DNA of 64,000 bases. Source: Marchantia polymorpha subsp. ruderalis (lineage: Eukaryota; Streptophyta; Marchantiopsida; Marchantiales; Marchantiaceae). Of this stretch, positions 1 to 13,453 are shown piece by piece. Location: NCBI GenBank assembly GCA_037833965.1, contig AP031352.1, positions 1,592,501 through 1,656,500 of the forward strand. The letters are read 5' to 3'. The notes beneath the pieces were generated by a model, which made no database searches, was not told the origin of the DNA, and was given only the letters and a program-made list of their open reading frames with translations. A program made the translations under genes and the position numbers. Each line of letters starts with the position of its first letter. The stretch's first letter is position 1.

Positions 1-2233
1 TCACAACTTAAGAAAAACTAAGATGTCATTCATACCATGCAATGAAGTACACAACTTACACCATCAAAATCATATACTATGATACTTGAGAAATGTGCCA
101 GAAAAATATGATCTATTAATTGGATCAGTTGGAAATATTTAACTTTTTAAATAAATATTTTTACGATTTATTAACAAATGCTATTTTTGATTTGATTCAT
201 CTTTAAAATATTAATGTTTTAAATGCTTAGCAAAGATTTACTACAGTGTTTACTGTAAGCTTGAATAAGGTTCCATCAAAATTGGAAAACTGGTTAAAGA
301 GTCTATATAAGCAAAATTCAACCTTTTTTTTTCCAAATAAATTTTCAATTTAAACATTGTCCGGAACTAAACATCTCATAGGAGGTGTTTTTTGTTTGTT
401 CTGTTGGAACACGATAACTAGGTAACAATGAGAAAATTATCCAAGTTCGTTCATGTGACAATAATTATTTCTTCATCTTCGTAACATGATACTAAGTTGC
501 TAGTCTTGAAGACATATGTGGACATTTCGTGATACTAAGTTTCCAAGTACAACGCTGAAATATATACGTACCAACTTTTATCGAGTAACAAGATGAATGG
601 GGGCTCATTAATGTTAGATGTGCAATCATTGAACTTTCAGATTAGAACATCACTTTATGCAACTGTGTGAGCTCACAATGAGTTAAAAAACATCAAGGAC
701 TAGTCAAAAGTTGTATTTGATCTTATAATTCATATTGGATAGCAGTCTACTTTTCAGCACTTAAATATTGAGGGCTGAACTATGTAAAGAAGTATTGAAT
801 TTTTTTAGAAATTTTTTCAACATGCAATAGTTATTTGAATTTTGAAACAAAATAACATATTTTCAAGTTTCACTACAGATGATCAATGTTTTGAGTTTTT
901 CAAAAAAGATTGATTTTCAATAACTTTTGAAACAAATTATTAGGTTTTCATGTTTTGCAACAAGCAATGTATTTTTGCATTCGACGACAAGTATTTATGT
1001 TTTGCAACATATGACAACATTTTTTTAGATTGGATTAGATATTGTTCAGATTTTTGTTAGGTTTCATTAGCGACAGTGATAAAAAAATAGATATTATGGC
1101 AGATAATAGACATAAATATCTACAACCAATTGTTCAAGCATTATTCAAGAAAAAAACTATTTAAGCAAGATTTTCAATATATACCATTAAATATTGTAAT
1201 TCTTGCTAAAAGAAATTTTTTTCAGAAAATTGAAAATATACAGGCCAAATTTACTTATATTTTTTTCGATTTTAGCTAAAAATATGCATAAAATATTTAA
1301 TTAAAAAATCTTAGAAAAAAATTGATATTATAATGAATTTTCAAGTTTTTGATCAAAATATTTTATTTAAAAATTAAAAATTAATACTATAATACTATAA
1401 TTAAATCTTCAACAAATTTTTAAATGTTTTAGACTCGTTGCAGGTAATTAACCAACTTAAAAAAATATTTCATAAAGCTTAACAAGCTTCTGATTAGTTG
1501 ATCATCAAAATTCATTTTATTTGTTTCCGAATCAAGGTGTAAGTCTTGTACTAGTGGACTATAGTATCGTGTTGTAGCGTCATATATTTTGACTTGAGCG
1601 TTTTTAAGCTCTTCAAGTATAATGTTAGGTCATATCTTTACGCCGGCTTTATATAGAGCTATGGAGCCAAACTTGTCATATGTTTGATAGTTTTTATGAT
1701 GCTAGCCACATATTTATGATCTCAAATTTTATTACTAAATTTATGGAATATTCAATTTTACATAGTTGATGTTGTAATCTATAAGAGAGAAAGATGACTT
1801 TTTCGATCCTCTTGTAATATGTGGGATTTATTTTTTCATTTTGATATTAGAAACTATCCTCAACCTACCACTTTTGATCCGCGGACAACTTGATGGGAAT
1901 TACCACAGATGTTATTTGGATTATTGTCAATATAGAAAACAAAATACTTAATCTTAAGTATTTTTTTTAATTAAGAAGTAAACTTGCAATTCTAATAAGA
2001 GTCTATCTTGATAATCATCCAAATTATAATATATCATCATGTAGTTCACTGCCTACTCTCCAGTTTCAACTATATAATATCGAGATTCATATCAATGATT
2101 GACAAGTATAGATCGACAGGGAAAATCCATGTGGAGGCTGAACTGACAAATTGATGTCCAACTAATATTTCATTTATGTACATACTCGAAAGGTTGGTGA
2201 TGACTCACAAACACAAAGTCCGTCATTCAGCGT
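1..2233. other. AT-rich intergenic DNA without recognisable genes
   Basis: This stretch is strongly AT-rich with many homopolymer runs and in-frame stops on both strands. I found no domain, splice-consistent ORF or terminal repeat in it. It is probably decayed transposon or heterochromatic sequence. Confidence 0.6.
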
Positions 2234-2373
2234 TTTTATTCTCTTCTTGGTGTTAAAGATCTTGTCACTTCCTGTGTCACAGTTTCGACACGAGAGATTT
2301 CAGTTTTATTCTCTGCTTGTTGTTTAAGACCTTGTCACTTCCTGTGTCACAGTTTATACATGAGAGATTTCAG
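2234..2373. repeat. Two 70-bp tandem repeat units
   Basis: The units 2234-2303 and 2304-2373 both start TTTTATTCTC and end GAGAGATTTCAG, and share the central block CTTGTCACTTCCTGTGTCAC. They differ at only a few positions, so the duplication is fairly recent. Copies of the word TTGGTGATG lie just before and just after the array. No coding function is apparent. Confidence 0.85.
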
Positions 2374-5300
2374 TTGGTGATGCTTCGGTAGAACTTCAGT
2401 CATTGTCAGGTTGTGACATGCCTCAACGAAAAACTTGGTGATCTCAATTTCTATTCTAGATTTTAGTTCCAAACGATTTTGGAATCTCATGAATATTCAT
2501 ATTCAGAATCTTGATTTTCGATTACAATCATATGTTTGGACAATTATAAACTTCATTCTTACCAATTTGACTTATTTTGTAGGTTCAATGCGCACAATTG
2601 AAGGCATTGTGCATATGATGGAGATCAAGAAATTTCAATTCATTTCCTTGATTTGGACCATTTTGCTCATAGCAGTTTGCTGCTCCATAGCAGTTTTGTT
2701 GTTGGTGTTGATCTGCATTGCAACGCCTTGTGCAGCCTCGGTGAGAGCGAGGATGAAAACAGCAATGGAAACTATGAAAAGCTTGATATCAGGAATAATT
2801 CAGGATCGGTATCAGTGGAAGTGATCAAGATTGGACTTACCTTTCTCGCTGAGATAGATATGAGACCCCTTTGAAGTCTCCATCTAAGAAGGTACAGTCG
2901 TATCACAGCTAGCGTGCTAGCTTACACTGGATGTTGTCTCACCAACATCCGGTGAAAAAATTCCTCAACTCTCTTATGTAATCTGAACACATAAATACTA
3001 AATGGTGACGGTGATGGGACTAGTCACAAGTTTGAGTCAGACGTCCATTTTAGTCTCATGAAAGCATGCATAATGCGCAATTCATGAGGCGAGCCTAGTA
3101 TTTTGCACGTAGTATATATCTTGCTCCCTGACTTGAATCCTTCACAAAGAAGTCTGGATACCTGGATAAAGAAGAAGATTATTAAATATGAGTGATCAGA
3201 TCTAGTTGTCCATACGATTTAAGTATGTGGATCAGGTAGCAAAAGAAATTTTATTTGAGGAAAAGGATTTTCTTCTGTAGTACCGGATCTTTTGCATATT
3301 TCCGAAGATTGTCACGATGATATGTGCTCAGTTTTATGCACTCAAAGGTACTTATGCCCAATCAATGAATCATTGTGTAACTTACTCAACGAGCGTTTAA
3401 ATATATCCAGATGCTCTATTCTAGTGTACTTCGATTTGTCCTTAATCAATCATGCAATCTTGCTCCTGTGGGAACGACTGACAAGTGACAAAAGTCTAAC
3501 TTTGAGTTTTACCGTATGTCTTACAAAATGCGTTTACAATTAATATACTTTAGAAATGTAATACTCCGCTGTAGGTCCATTCCATTAAATACTTATCATA
3601 TTTGAAGCAATGATTTTCCTTCATCCAGGCTTGGATATCATGTGATTTATGAAGCAACGGCAACATACTACACCAATCTAATGCCGGGTTTCTGTGAGTT
3701 CCCGGATGGACACAGACCTTGCTGAATAGAGAACAGCCCACAGGAATGGCTTGTCACAGCCATGCTCATTTTGATGACAGGACTCAAACTACTCAGGTCT
3801 TTTGGTGCTAGTGGACCCTGCCACTTCAGTCCTTACCATCATCTATAATTATCGTATAGTGGCATTGAGCCAAGAACTGAGACCGAGGAATTTGGCCGCC
3901 TGAAAATCAGCTGATCATTCATAAAACCACTGTTACTCTCATGATTTTATCGACATCGGAGATTTTCAGTTGACAACTTCCGTGGAGTACGCATTTGAAA
4001 AAGTTGATTTCCATCCTTGAATCCAATATCATCATTGTTTCCTATTATTCTCAGTGTACTGCTTCTTTTCATCCAGCGTGGTCACATTATTAGGTGGTCA
4101 GATTTTAGTGAGTTGAATGATCATCACGTTATTCTTTGGAATTATTTTTCTAAAAGATGGGAATATTCGAAACATCAAACTGTTTTGTTGTTCAAGGTTT
4201 TCTTGTCACTGTAACAAAGCTGGAAATATTGACAGAGATGGTCGTCAGATAAGATCGGTTGAGGTGGTTTCCAACGTTGAATTTCAACAATACACAATAC
4301 GTGATGTTGGATATCTCCGTCCACAATGCCATGCCGCTCAACACGCACGAGAGCTAAGGGCATAAAATTGTTCAGACCTTAAGTCTAGGCAAACTCATCT
4401 TAGTGGATCTGTCATCCACCCGATTACGTACTTGACTACAATTGCACCTTATGCTTTGTCCACGAGTAACTTCTATCCCCCGAGCGGCCTGTCTTGGAGC
4501 TTTGTCCTTGATAGTTCCAAGTGGATTTTGACAATATTCTCTCTTTTTCCGAGTGACAATCAAAGAAAGTTCCGGTCTATGGAGTTCTGATTGCATGGAA
4601 AACAAGTGAAACCGTGCACAGTATGCTTAATGTGCAAAGCGGAGTACTGTACTGATCAACATATCATACGACGGGTGTATCAGAACAGAATGCCAGTGCA
4701 CAAGATGATTTCCCAGTAACTGATCTTGACATGCTGTTTGCGCTTTGAATCTGTATCACTCCAACTGTTTCTGCTTCGACTCCAGCCACTTATGCGGCAT
4801 GAATCCAGTTATTTATTGAAGATTGGGTATGAGGTAACTTCACATACGCGTATCAGGTGGCTAATATCTACTCCTTGCGTCTACTGATTTTGTTTCTGCC
4901 ACTAACTTGGCAAGAGAAACTAGCACGAAAGAAATCTATTTGTTTATTTAATGTAGAAAATCTAGACTTATTTGCATGTTGGAGACAATTCTATTCTCAG
5001 TTAACAAAAGAAAAATTGGTAAATTTTACTCTCCAATAATGTTTGAGATCTTAAAAAAAAATGCAATAACTTATTTTTTTCGATAACATGTATCAGATAC
5101 CATATTCATCTTGCTTGTTGGAATAATTTATAATATGAAAGTTAGATGTTATCTGAGTTATTGTTTTAAAGGTTGCGGAGTTAGAATAGTTGAGTTTAAA
5201 GATTATAGATGGTGACAAAGGTGCCATCCTTAAACTATTACTATTATTAGACTTTGAGTATTTTGATATGACATTTACACTTTTGTTTTGAAAACTATAT

Positions 5301-6889
5301 TTTTGTTTTTTCAAACTTTTGATCAATTCTCTTATTGCGAAAAGAATTTATCAAACAAGTTTTTATCACTATAAACAAAGATCAATTGTACTTGCATGAA
5401 TTATGCAGTAAATGAAGTATAGGATGTTGTTCATCCAACGTCAAGGCTGAGACCGTGATGTCAAATTTCAAGTACTCACAACTTGTTACATCTTTCAACT
5501 TAGATTGGCGAATGATGCATTTAGATGGTCGCCAGCTCCATTGTACAAGAGATTTATATTCTAGATCATCAAAACTAGAATGAGAGATAAAATCTTTCCT
5601 TTTAGTTTGCAACTTGCATGACTTCAATGCTATACATTTAAGCCAAATCTCCAACATATGTGTTTTTTCTTTTATTTCTTTAGCATTTTGCTTTTTTTTG
5701 CTTTAAGATTTTAATCTACATGCTAAAAATTTAGTAGTTTTCAATCATAAATCTTATCAAATATCCTATTTATTTTGATATGATCAAATACAATCAAAAA
5801 TATGATTATTTTCTGTGCAATAAATAATTCTTGGTAACCAATAAATAATACTTCTTGGTTTTTAAAACTATGTTGAACCAAAATCTTTCACTTTGACGGG
5901 CAATTATTGTAATATTTTCCAACAACATGCATTGAATACTTTCATATTACTTTTACTGCTAAGTATTGTTAACAATTGAATGAATTTTTGTTTGAGGTTC
6001 ATGAACCATTGAGGCTTGTTCAATAATTGTCAAATGAATTTTATGTCTTCTAGAATCTAATAAATCTTAAATTAAAAAAATAAGTATAAAAATATATAAT
6101 ATCATTTTGATCTTTTAAGTATATAGTGATGGATATTTAAAACATAAAGACTAGATAAGTTATAAATAAGTATTGCAAACGTATTACCAATTTACTATTA
6201 CTCAATTTCATGCGTGTTGTTTTATCTTAATATACAATCATTTAGAATAAATTTTAAAAAAATTGAACCACTTATGACTTGCAAAAAAAGATGAGAATCC
6301 CATCTACTTCACTTCCTGATCACAAATAAAATTGAATTGTGTATGTAATGCTAAAAATGATAACACATTTGTTTGTAAAAACACATCCAGATCTATGAAT
6401 ATGCTACAATATAATAAAACAATGAATTGTTAGAAATGCGATATTAATCGTTGTCATGTGTGTTGTTTTATCTTCATACACAATCATGTACTCTGACATT
6501 ATACATGAATTAAATTTTCTTGTAAATATTATTGTCATTATCCAGTTGTGCATTATTTGCATATAAAAAAGAGTCAATGTTGCTCAAAAACTTGATTATG
6601 AGAAGAACAACTTAGTACATGATCTACTATGAAGATCTTAAAAAAATTATTAAATACTAATCAAAATACTATTGAAATTTAAAATTAAATATAACTTTTT
6701 ATTTTTTTAAATGATTTTCAATATTCAAAAATAAAAAATTTAAATTTTTTAATGAAATTAGATTTATATTGACTCATATAAAATTCATGTTTAATATTAA
6801 TAAAATCATTCATATTTAATTAATAATTATGAATGCAAATAATCATTAATATTTAATTGATATTGTTCAGTGTGTTCATTGACATGATT
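2374..6889. other. Intergenic DNA with no supported gene
   Basis: Short ORFs occur at 2435-2824, 3292-3543 and 4372-4605, but none shows a family motif and all lie in base composition close to background. A short inverted repeat of GGATGTTG/CAACATCC type sits at 2925-2954, next to AGCTAGC...GCTAGCT. From about 5.0 kb onward the DNA is very AT-rich with nothing recognisable. Confidence 0.5.
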
Positions 6890-6894
6890 GTTAG

Positions 6895-7816
6895 GAAGTC
6901 ACTTGCTTGCATGTTAGCTGGCCATGGGATTCGTATCAGGTCGCTGACCCACCCATATTGAGCACATTGTGATGTATGCGAAAGATCTGATTTTGTTTAT
7001 GAAGGATCACATGCCTTGCAGTTATGCCGAAGTTCATGGATGTGGTAGTCAGCAAATTTGGCATCAATGCTTCCAAAACTGAGATCCAAGTTCAATATCA
7101 TAATGATGTGGAGGTAACGCTAGTGCAACTAGCTACAGATGTGGTTCAAAGTGCCAGTGATTTCAAGTATTTAGATAGTTGGATGTAGCAAGACTGTAGT
7201 ACGAGCAAGGAGGTGGATGTGAGGAGAGACAAAGCTTTGGGTTTATTTCAATCATTTGAAAATGTATGATACAACAAGAAATTAAAGGTTGACGACGAAA
7301 CGACTGTACAAGTTTTTGGTTCTGCCTCATTTCACATATGGTTGCGAGAGTTGAAATTGCACTAGTGTCCACATGCACTCTTTGGAGACTACTCACTCTT
7401 TTTGCTTGCGTCACATAGTTGGAGTAGATCGTTCAGCATGACACACTCCAAAGCATATTTGTGATGTTTTTAATACCGATGACATGGAGTTGATTGTTAT
7501 CATATGGACCCTTCAATGGCTGGGGCATGTTGTAAGGATGTCTGATTCAAGATACCCAAAGGTCACATTTGGTTGTGTGCTTGAGGGGAGCTCACCAGGC
7601 AGAGATAGGCCCAAGGGCACATCCAGGCATGTCCATTGTGAGATGCCGAAGAAAGTGGGCATTGCGGAGCCTAGAGATTGGCTTTTTGATATGTTAGTTT
7701 GTGCTCAGGATAAGATTGCTTGGAGAGTGGCGATCAAAGTATTGACCTCGCAATCATGTGTGAGGGATGTGGATGTACTTAGGTACACCAAGGCCAGGGT
7801 TGCCAACATGACTTAG
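6895..7816 (+). pseudogene. Decayed LINE-type reverse transcriptase, 3' part
   Basis: Translated in shifting frames, this region gives the C-terminal half of a non-LTR retrotransposon reverse transcriptase. A degraded YxDD box reads HIVMYAKDLILF near 6960. It is followed by a FKYLDSWM-like segment and then KEVDVRRDKALGLFQSF near 7205-7255. The open 3' part, 7484-7816, carries the typical tail WLGHVVRMSDSRYPK, LEGSSPGRDRPKG and AQDKIAWRVAI. The second acidic context of the active site is altered (YAKD), and stops and frameshifts interrupt the frame, so it is dead. Clade assignment (L1-like) is inferred from this tail, which is common in plant LINEs. Confidence 0.8.
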
Positions 7817-10800
7817 GTGGAAGTGTATGTTTGCCTTGGTTGTTTCTATTGCTGACAAAGGTAGTTGGCCTAGACTTTTACTTTCAATGTTTTAAAAAGG
7901 TAGTCGAAATTCATTCCTTTACCAGGTTTTCACTTTTTGGATGTTGATTTTGGGAAGGTTAGGTGTGGTACTTTTATACTGCTGGAAAATCATTAACTAT
8001 AAATATATTAATAATATGACATTTTTCAATTTAATTATTTTTTACATCATGAATAACAGAAAAAATAACTCTACGTTAATCTAATTTTATAATATAAATT
8101 ATAAAATTACGTATTATGAAAAAATATAAATAAATACATAAATATAGATCTACAAAAGAATTTATATTGTATGTGATGAATTTTTTTGTACTAAACATTG
8201 ATGCAAGATTGCTATTGTGTGGTCATGAGAGTATTTAAATTAAAAAATATGCATGACTAATTGAATCTAACTACTTATCATACAAATTGAAACAAATTTT
8301 TTTCATAAATTTATATCTTCATTATTATTTTTCAAATGTAATCACTTTTTGATACTATTTGAAATTAAAAATGACTAAAAAATGATTATAATCATTAAAA
8401 AATATTCGATTGTACGACTTATATTCTCTTAGCAAAAAAAAATTTGATACACAAGAAACTTTCATAGTTCATATGAGATCAAAAACACTCTCTATGCCAT
8501 AAAACAACAAATCCAACTAAACTATGAGAATATGTGTTATACTTTCATAGCAAACTATGAAATTTAGATGCAACAAAATTGTCATTTTTCTTTAGTATGT
8601 TAGTGATATGTATTATTATAAATTATGAGATATGTAAATTGTAGACTTTAATATTAATATTTTCTTTTGATGAGCTTAGATGGTTGAAACATAAAAGATT
8701 TCAAATTACATACATTAACAAGAACAAACCTTCAAGCATGAATGTAGTGAAAAGTAAGATTTACTTTGAGTATCACACAAAATTGCTAAAGTTCATGAGC
8801 TCACAATATTAAAATGAGAAGATGAAAAGATTAATATCAGACAAAATTGAAAGCAAAATCATAAACTTGGAGTATTAGAGCTTTTTCAAGATATCAAATG
8901 TGAATTAATTCATTTATTTTGAAGATTTTTATATTGAGTATGATTATAATAATATTTTAATCATAAAAAATATTTTTAGAAAAAAAATATCTTTATAAGT
9001 TTATTAAGTTAATTATTGTTATGGAGTATGACATGCAATCGATGATTAATAACAAGACATGAAAGCTAATAAAATTTCCAAAAAAAATACAAATTGTAAA
9101 TTTTTCAAATCTTTCATAAATAATGAATATACAAACTGAAAGAGGATCTAAAAAATAATAATAAAAATCTTCCGATTCATACCTGTGGCTAAAATATTCA
9201 TACAATATAAAAATGTGACCAATAAACTTATTTTTTTCATTTGTAACAAACTATTTTTCTATTTAAATTATATATAATTTTTGTACAATACTTGAAAATT
9301 CAATCAAATCTATGTTGTCAAATGAGTCTTCTATAAATTGTCAAATTATTAACTAGACATCAACTAACTAGTCAAAGCAGAGAAAAGAAACAAAAAATGT
9401 AGATTTATAGATTGTAAAAATTATTGAATAATTTGAAAAATTACAAATATGCTAGATTTGATAAATTTAGAGATCTAAGAATTTTTTCAAAATTTTTGAT
9501 ACAAGTGTAAAGATAAAAAAAATGAATAATGAATTTTGAACAAATATTATAAATTTAGAATTATCATTTTACGTAGAATTTTTTAATAGTTTAAGTATAA
9601 AGAAATCAAATATTGATCAATGAAAATCAACTGAACAAATATTGTATTTTTTCTTACAAATTTATATATTTATAACGAGAAAAACTATGATTTCAACACA
9701 TGTATGATGATTATGAATTTTTCTTGAAAAAATAACTTCAAATTTTACTTTTTCATCAAGAGAATGATATTTTTTTCAATGAAAGAAAAAAAATAGTCCA
9801 AAAAATGCAATTTTTTTTTATGCATAATCATCGCATGATTTGCATATAGATTTAAAGGTTTGAAGCAAATTTATTTTAAAAGTCATATGAAGCCACTTTT
9901 TTCATGGTTTTTTACATCAAAATATAGTATTTAATTATTTGATTGCAAATATTTACGAAAAATGCTCAAAAAAATTTCAAAGAACCTTTTCTTTGGTTTA
10001 GAAAACTCTAATAGCTTAATTTTTCAAGACTTGTTGAATCCTAATTCCTATGTAACTGATCAATTCATGTTAAAATATCAAAAGAATTATGGAGATAAGA
10101 ATATTTCGTAGTCATTTACATGTTTTTGGAATATTCAAACACGTAAGTTGACAACTTTCTTTATATATTTGTTGATCAAATCACTATCAAATTTATTGAA
10201 TGATAAATCGAATATATCATTCATTACATTCATGATTTCTAACAATCAACATGTCAATATGCAAATGAAAATTATTCTAAATCTCACATAGTTATCAATA
10301 ATGAACATGATGGAATACATATCTATAATAACACAATCAGAAAAACTTTTGACACATGATGGTTTTTCAGTTGATACCTCATCGTCTGCAATGGGATTTA
10401 TTCTACCTCTAAAGTAAGTTACTTTATCAATTAGAATATCATACTTTTACGATATATAAATTAATGTAAAAATCGTAGAAACATACTTTCTTGATAATGA
10501 TTAGCCATACAAAAGATATGAAAACCATATGCAAGGCAGCATATGTTTTTAATTTCGAGCACCGTCTAATCGATTTGTACCATAAGTGTCATTGGTTAGA
10601 TCGGACTAATTGAATCTGTAGACTAAATGGAAACTTGCTTGCACTGTAATCTAATCCGTTACAGGTAATCTATAATCTAGCTGTCAGCATCCTACATGCT
10701 CTTCTCTTATTAAAGCACATTTCAAATTTAAAGTAGGCAAAAAATACCTCACTAGCTTAATAAGCTCCAACTTATCGGGCAAAAAAAAAACGTTTATATC

Positions 10801-11200
10801 CTTGTGATGGATTGCATGAGGAAATATATGAAATACAAATAAGAATGATTACTTTGTCTTCAAATATTAAAATAGAACATGAATAGGAAGATAACCACCC
10901 TCTTTCAATTAATAAGAGTAATACACATGATGGAATGTTTCTCTTACCACATTCAAAGTCAAAAGATATTGAAACCCAACTTCTCAATCTACATACAACT
11001 ATCTATCTACTAACACAAATATCTTGAATATTATCATTCTTCAGTTTTCCACATGCGTGACAAAGTGAAAAGAGCAAGAAAATTGAAAAGAACTTGAGAA
11101 AGAAAACTCAGACCAAATTCACTCCATCGATTAATATATCTCTATACATTGCGCTAAATTTAGTTGCAAAGTTCATAACTGCAAAGAACAGAGGCATAAG
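7817..11200. other. AT-rich intergenic DNA
   Basis: This is extremely AT-rich sequence with A/T homopolymers. No ORF here shows a recognisable domain, and I see no LTR, hairpin or tandem array. It separates the LINE fragment from the promoter side of the mitoferrin-like gene. Confidence 0.6.
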
Positions 11201-11884
11201 AATGAATAACTAATTCAGACTCGCAACTAATGTCTCTTGCGGTTCAGAGTCTCTGAACCCATCATTCACGGAGAAGGATTACCACTCTCCTCCTTCATTT
11301 GACCCGTAGAGTCGATTTTTGTTGTCTCCCTCTGGTCCTGAGTCTTCGTGCGTTGACTCGTTCCATGAAAGCTGCCATCGTTTTTATGAAATTCGCCTCG
11401 TCCTGAGTTTGCTTTCGTCTTTGGGCTTAATTGCGTTAACCGTAAACGCGATGAAACCTGATTATGAATCGGAACGGGAGATTTGGACCAGGGTATAGAT
11501 ACTAATGGCCGTAGCACGAGATGCATTGCTCACGTTGAATCTCTTAATGCGGGAGGAGGCGGAGCAGTTTTGCGCAGGGAGAGCAAGATTCTGTTGATAT
11601 TTGTCCACTACAATCGAGCCAGAGATTCTGGGCAAAAGGGTGGGAGATTTTGCTGTGGTGGAAAGTAGGGAAACGGGCAGAGCCAACGTGCAAACTATCG
11701 CATGAATCTTGTTCTCCTCGTTTGTAGAATTGGGAACGCCCACCGTGACCGAAGCTATTCCTGGATAATCGAGTTCAAAGGGAGAGAATGTGAGTGTCAA
11801 AATTGAGGCATTAAGGATTGGCCGGTAAGTGGAGCAGCTCTTGCAGGTCATTTAAGGTAGAAGAGTCGTGGTCGTGGGGTTGAG

Positions 11885-13453
11885 ATGGGGCCTAGACGAG
11901 GGGATGAGAAGCGTCAGCCTGGAAGTGTGGGGTTCAGGCTCTCTGGAGACTTTGTGCCCGTGAAATACGAGGAATTGGTGCCCTTCTTGCTGGGGTTGGG
12001 TAATGCTGCGAGCACCTTGCAGAAGAAAGCTGAGAACGTTTTAGAATCAATTCGTTTGGACGTTTTGCAACTTGCACATGGCGAGGCGGTATTATTTCGG
12101 GAGAAAAAGAGTAGGACAGTTCGCGTTTCTGGATTTGAGCGCCGGATGTTTGCATGTATGTCTCAGTCTGCCACGAGTGAAGTTAATGAGACGGATACAT
12201 TTCCTGGCGAGAAGCAGCAATTGCTCCATGATGATAGGAAGACAAGCGCCAGCAATATACTCACCCTTCATACTCAAGGATCTTTGAGCCAGAGTCAAAT
12301 TCCGATCATATCTGAGACTCCCGAATCAGAAGCAGAGACGGAAGATGATGGTTTAACTCCACATGTGTTGGAATCTAGAGCCGAAAGGAATTCGAAGAAT
12401 CCTGTGGAATTGGGAAATTTAGGGCGCAAAGGATGGATGGGTCAGGTAGGGCAGGTGCGAGTACTTTACAAGCATATATCTGTTATGGACAGAGCGAAGA
12501 TTGGAGCAATAGCGGGAGGATTAGCAGGAGCGTTCACTTATTCATGCCTTCATCCTCTTGACACTGTGAGGACTAAGCTTCAAGCTCGTGGGGCTGCGGA
12601 GTTGTATAAGGGACCCATGGATGTCGTGGTTTCTATTCTCAAAACGAAAGGGATTCTCGGATTCTACAGCGGGATTTCTGCTGTGATTTTGGGGTCCATG
12701 CTCTCTTCTGCCATCTACTTTGGAACTTGTGAATTAGGAAAGTCCGTGCTTTTTCAAATGCAATCGTGTCCTCCATTGATGGTGCCACCAATTGCTAGTG
12801 CAGTCGGAAATATTGTCTCATCTGCCGTATTGGTTCCGAGAGACGTGATCACCCAACGAATGCAGGTAGGAGCTTCTGGAAGATCCTGGGAAGTATTCGT
12901 GAGGACTATTAATGAGGAGGGTGTAAGAGGACTCTATTCTGGATACTCTGCAGCTGTAGTAAGAGCGTTGCCTTCAAGTGTTCTGAGTTTCACCACTTTT
13001 GAGTACCTGAAAGCTCTATGGCTCAAGAAGAACAAGAAGAAAGCGTTGGAACCATGGCAGAGCGTGTTCTCTGGGGCAATCGCCGGTGCTATCTCTGCTG
13101 CACTCACCACCCCGCTGGATGTGGTGAAGACGAGGCTTATGACACAAGCAAGGATGGGAGTCATGGGAAGTGCGTCAGCAGCACCAGCGGCAGCAGTAGA
13201 AGCCGAGATTAGAGCTAAAGCAGCTGCAGCTTCTTACCAGGGCATTTCGTCAACACTGAAGAAGATCTGGCTAGAAGAAGGATTAACTGGACTGACAAGA
13301 GGCATGGGCCCTCGCTTACTCCACAGTGCCTGCTTCTCTGCTCTCGGTTACTTCGCTTTCGAAACGGCCAGAATCGAATTGGTGAAGCGACACTTGGCCC
13401 AAGTTCAAGCTCTGCAGATGGAGTCAAGTTTGGCCCCTGCTCCAGTTTTGTAG
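11885..13453 (+). CDS. MFL1: Mitoferrin-like 1 carrier, probably plastid envelope (522 aa)
   Basis: This is a mitochondrial carrier family (SLC25) protein encoded by a single exon. The first ~200 residues are a divergent N-terminal region. Residues ~205-510 hold three carrier repeats with the signatures HPLDTVRTKLQ, VPRDVITQRMQ and TPLDVVKTRLM. The core also has GILGFYSGISAVILGS, FGTCELGKS and RGMGPRLLHSACFSALGYF. From family knowledge these segments match Arabidopsis MITOFERRIN-LIKE 1, implicated in iron import across the chloroplast envelope, better than SAM carriers. An alanine-rich insert, residues ~425-445, precedes the last repeat's second half. The ATG at 11885 is the first after an in-frame TAG at 11858-11860. 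An obvious transit peptide is not visible by eye, so plastid targeting is by homology. The next gene is convergent, 3 kb away. Confidence 0.9.
   Translation: MGPRRGDEKRQPGSVGFRLSGDFVPVKYEELVPFLLGLGNAASTLQKKAENVLESIRLDVLQLAHGEAVLFREKKSRTVRVSGFERRMFACMSQSATSEVNETDTFPGEKQQLLHDDRKTSASNILTLHTQGSLSQSQIPIISETPESEAETEDDGLTPHVLESRAERNSKNPVELGNLGRKGWMGQVGQVRVLYKHISVMDRAKIGAIAGGLAGAFTYSCLHPLDTVRTKLQARGAAELYKGPMDVVVSILKTKGILGFYSGISAVILGSMLSSAIYFGTCELGKSVLFQMQSCPPLMVPPIASAVGNIVSSAVLVPRDVITQRMQVGASGRSWEVFVRTINEEGVRGLYSGYSAAVVRALPSSVLSFTTFEYLKALWLKKNKKKALEPWQSVFSGAIAGAISAALTTPLDVVKTRLMTQARMGVMGSASAAPAAAVEAEIRAKAAAASYQGISSTLKKIWLEEGLTGLTRGMGPRLLHSACFSALGYFAFETARIELVKRHLAQVQALQMESSLAPAPVL

Noticed and set aside
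2435..2824. 129-codon ORF with hydrophobic stretch (ISLIWTILLIAVCCSIAVLL)
   Set aside because: AT-rich context, no family match, competing overlapping ORF in another frame; hydrophobicity is expected from T-rich DNA.
11462..11851. Minus-strand 129-codon ORF upstream of the carrier
   Set aside because: Lies in the presumed promoter and 5' leader of the carrier on the other strand, with no domain or splice partners.
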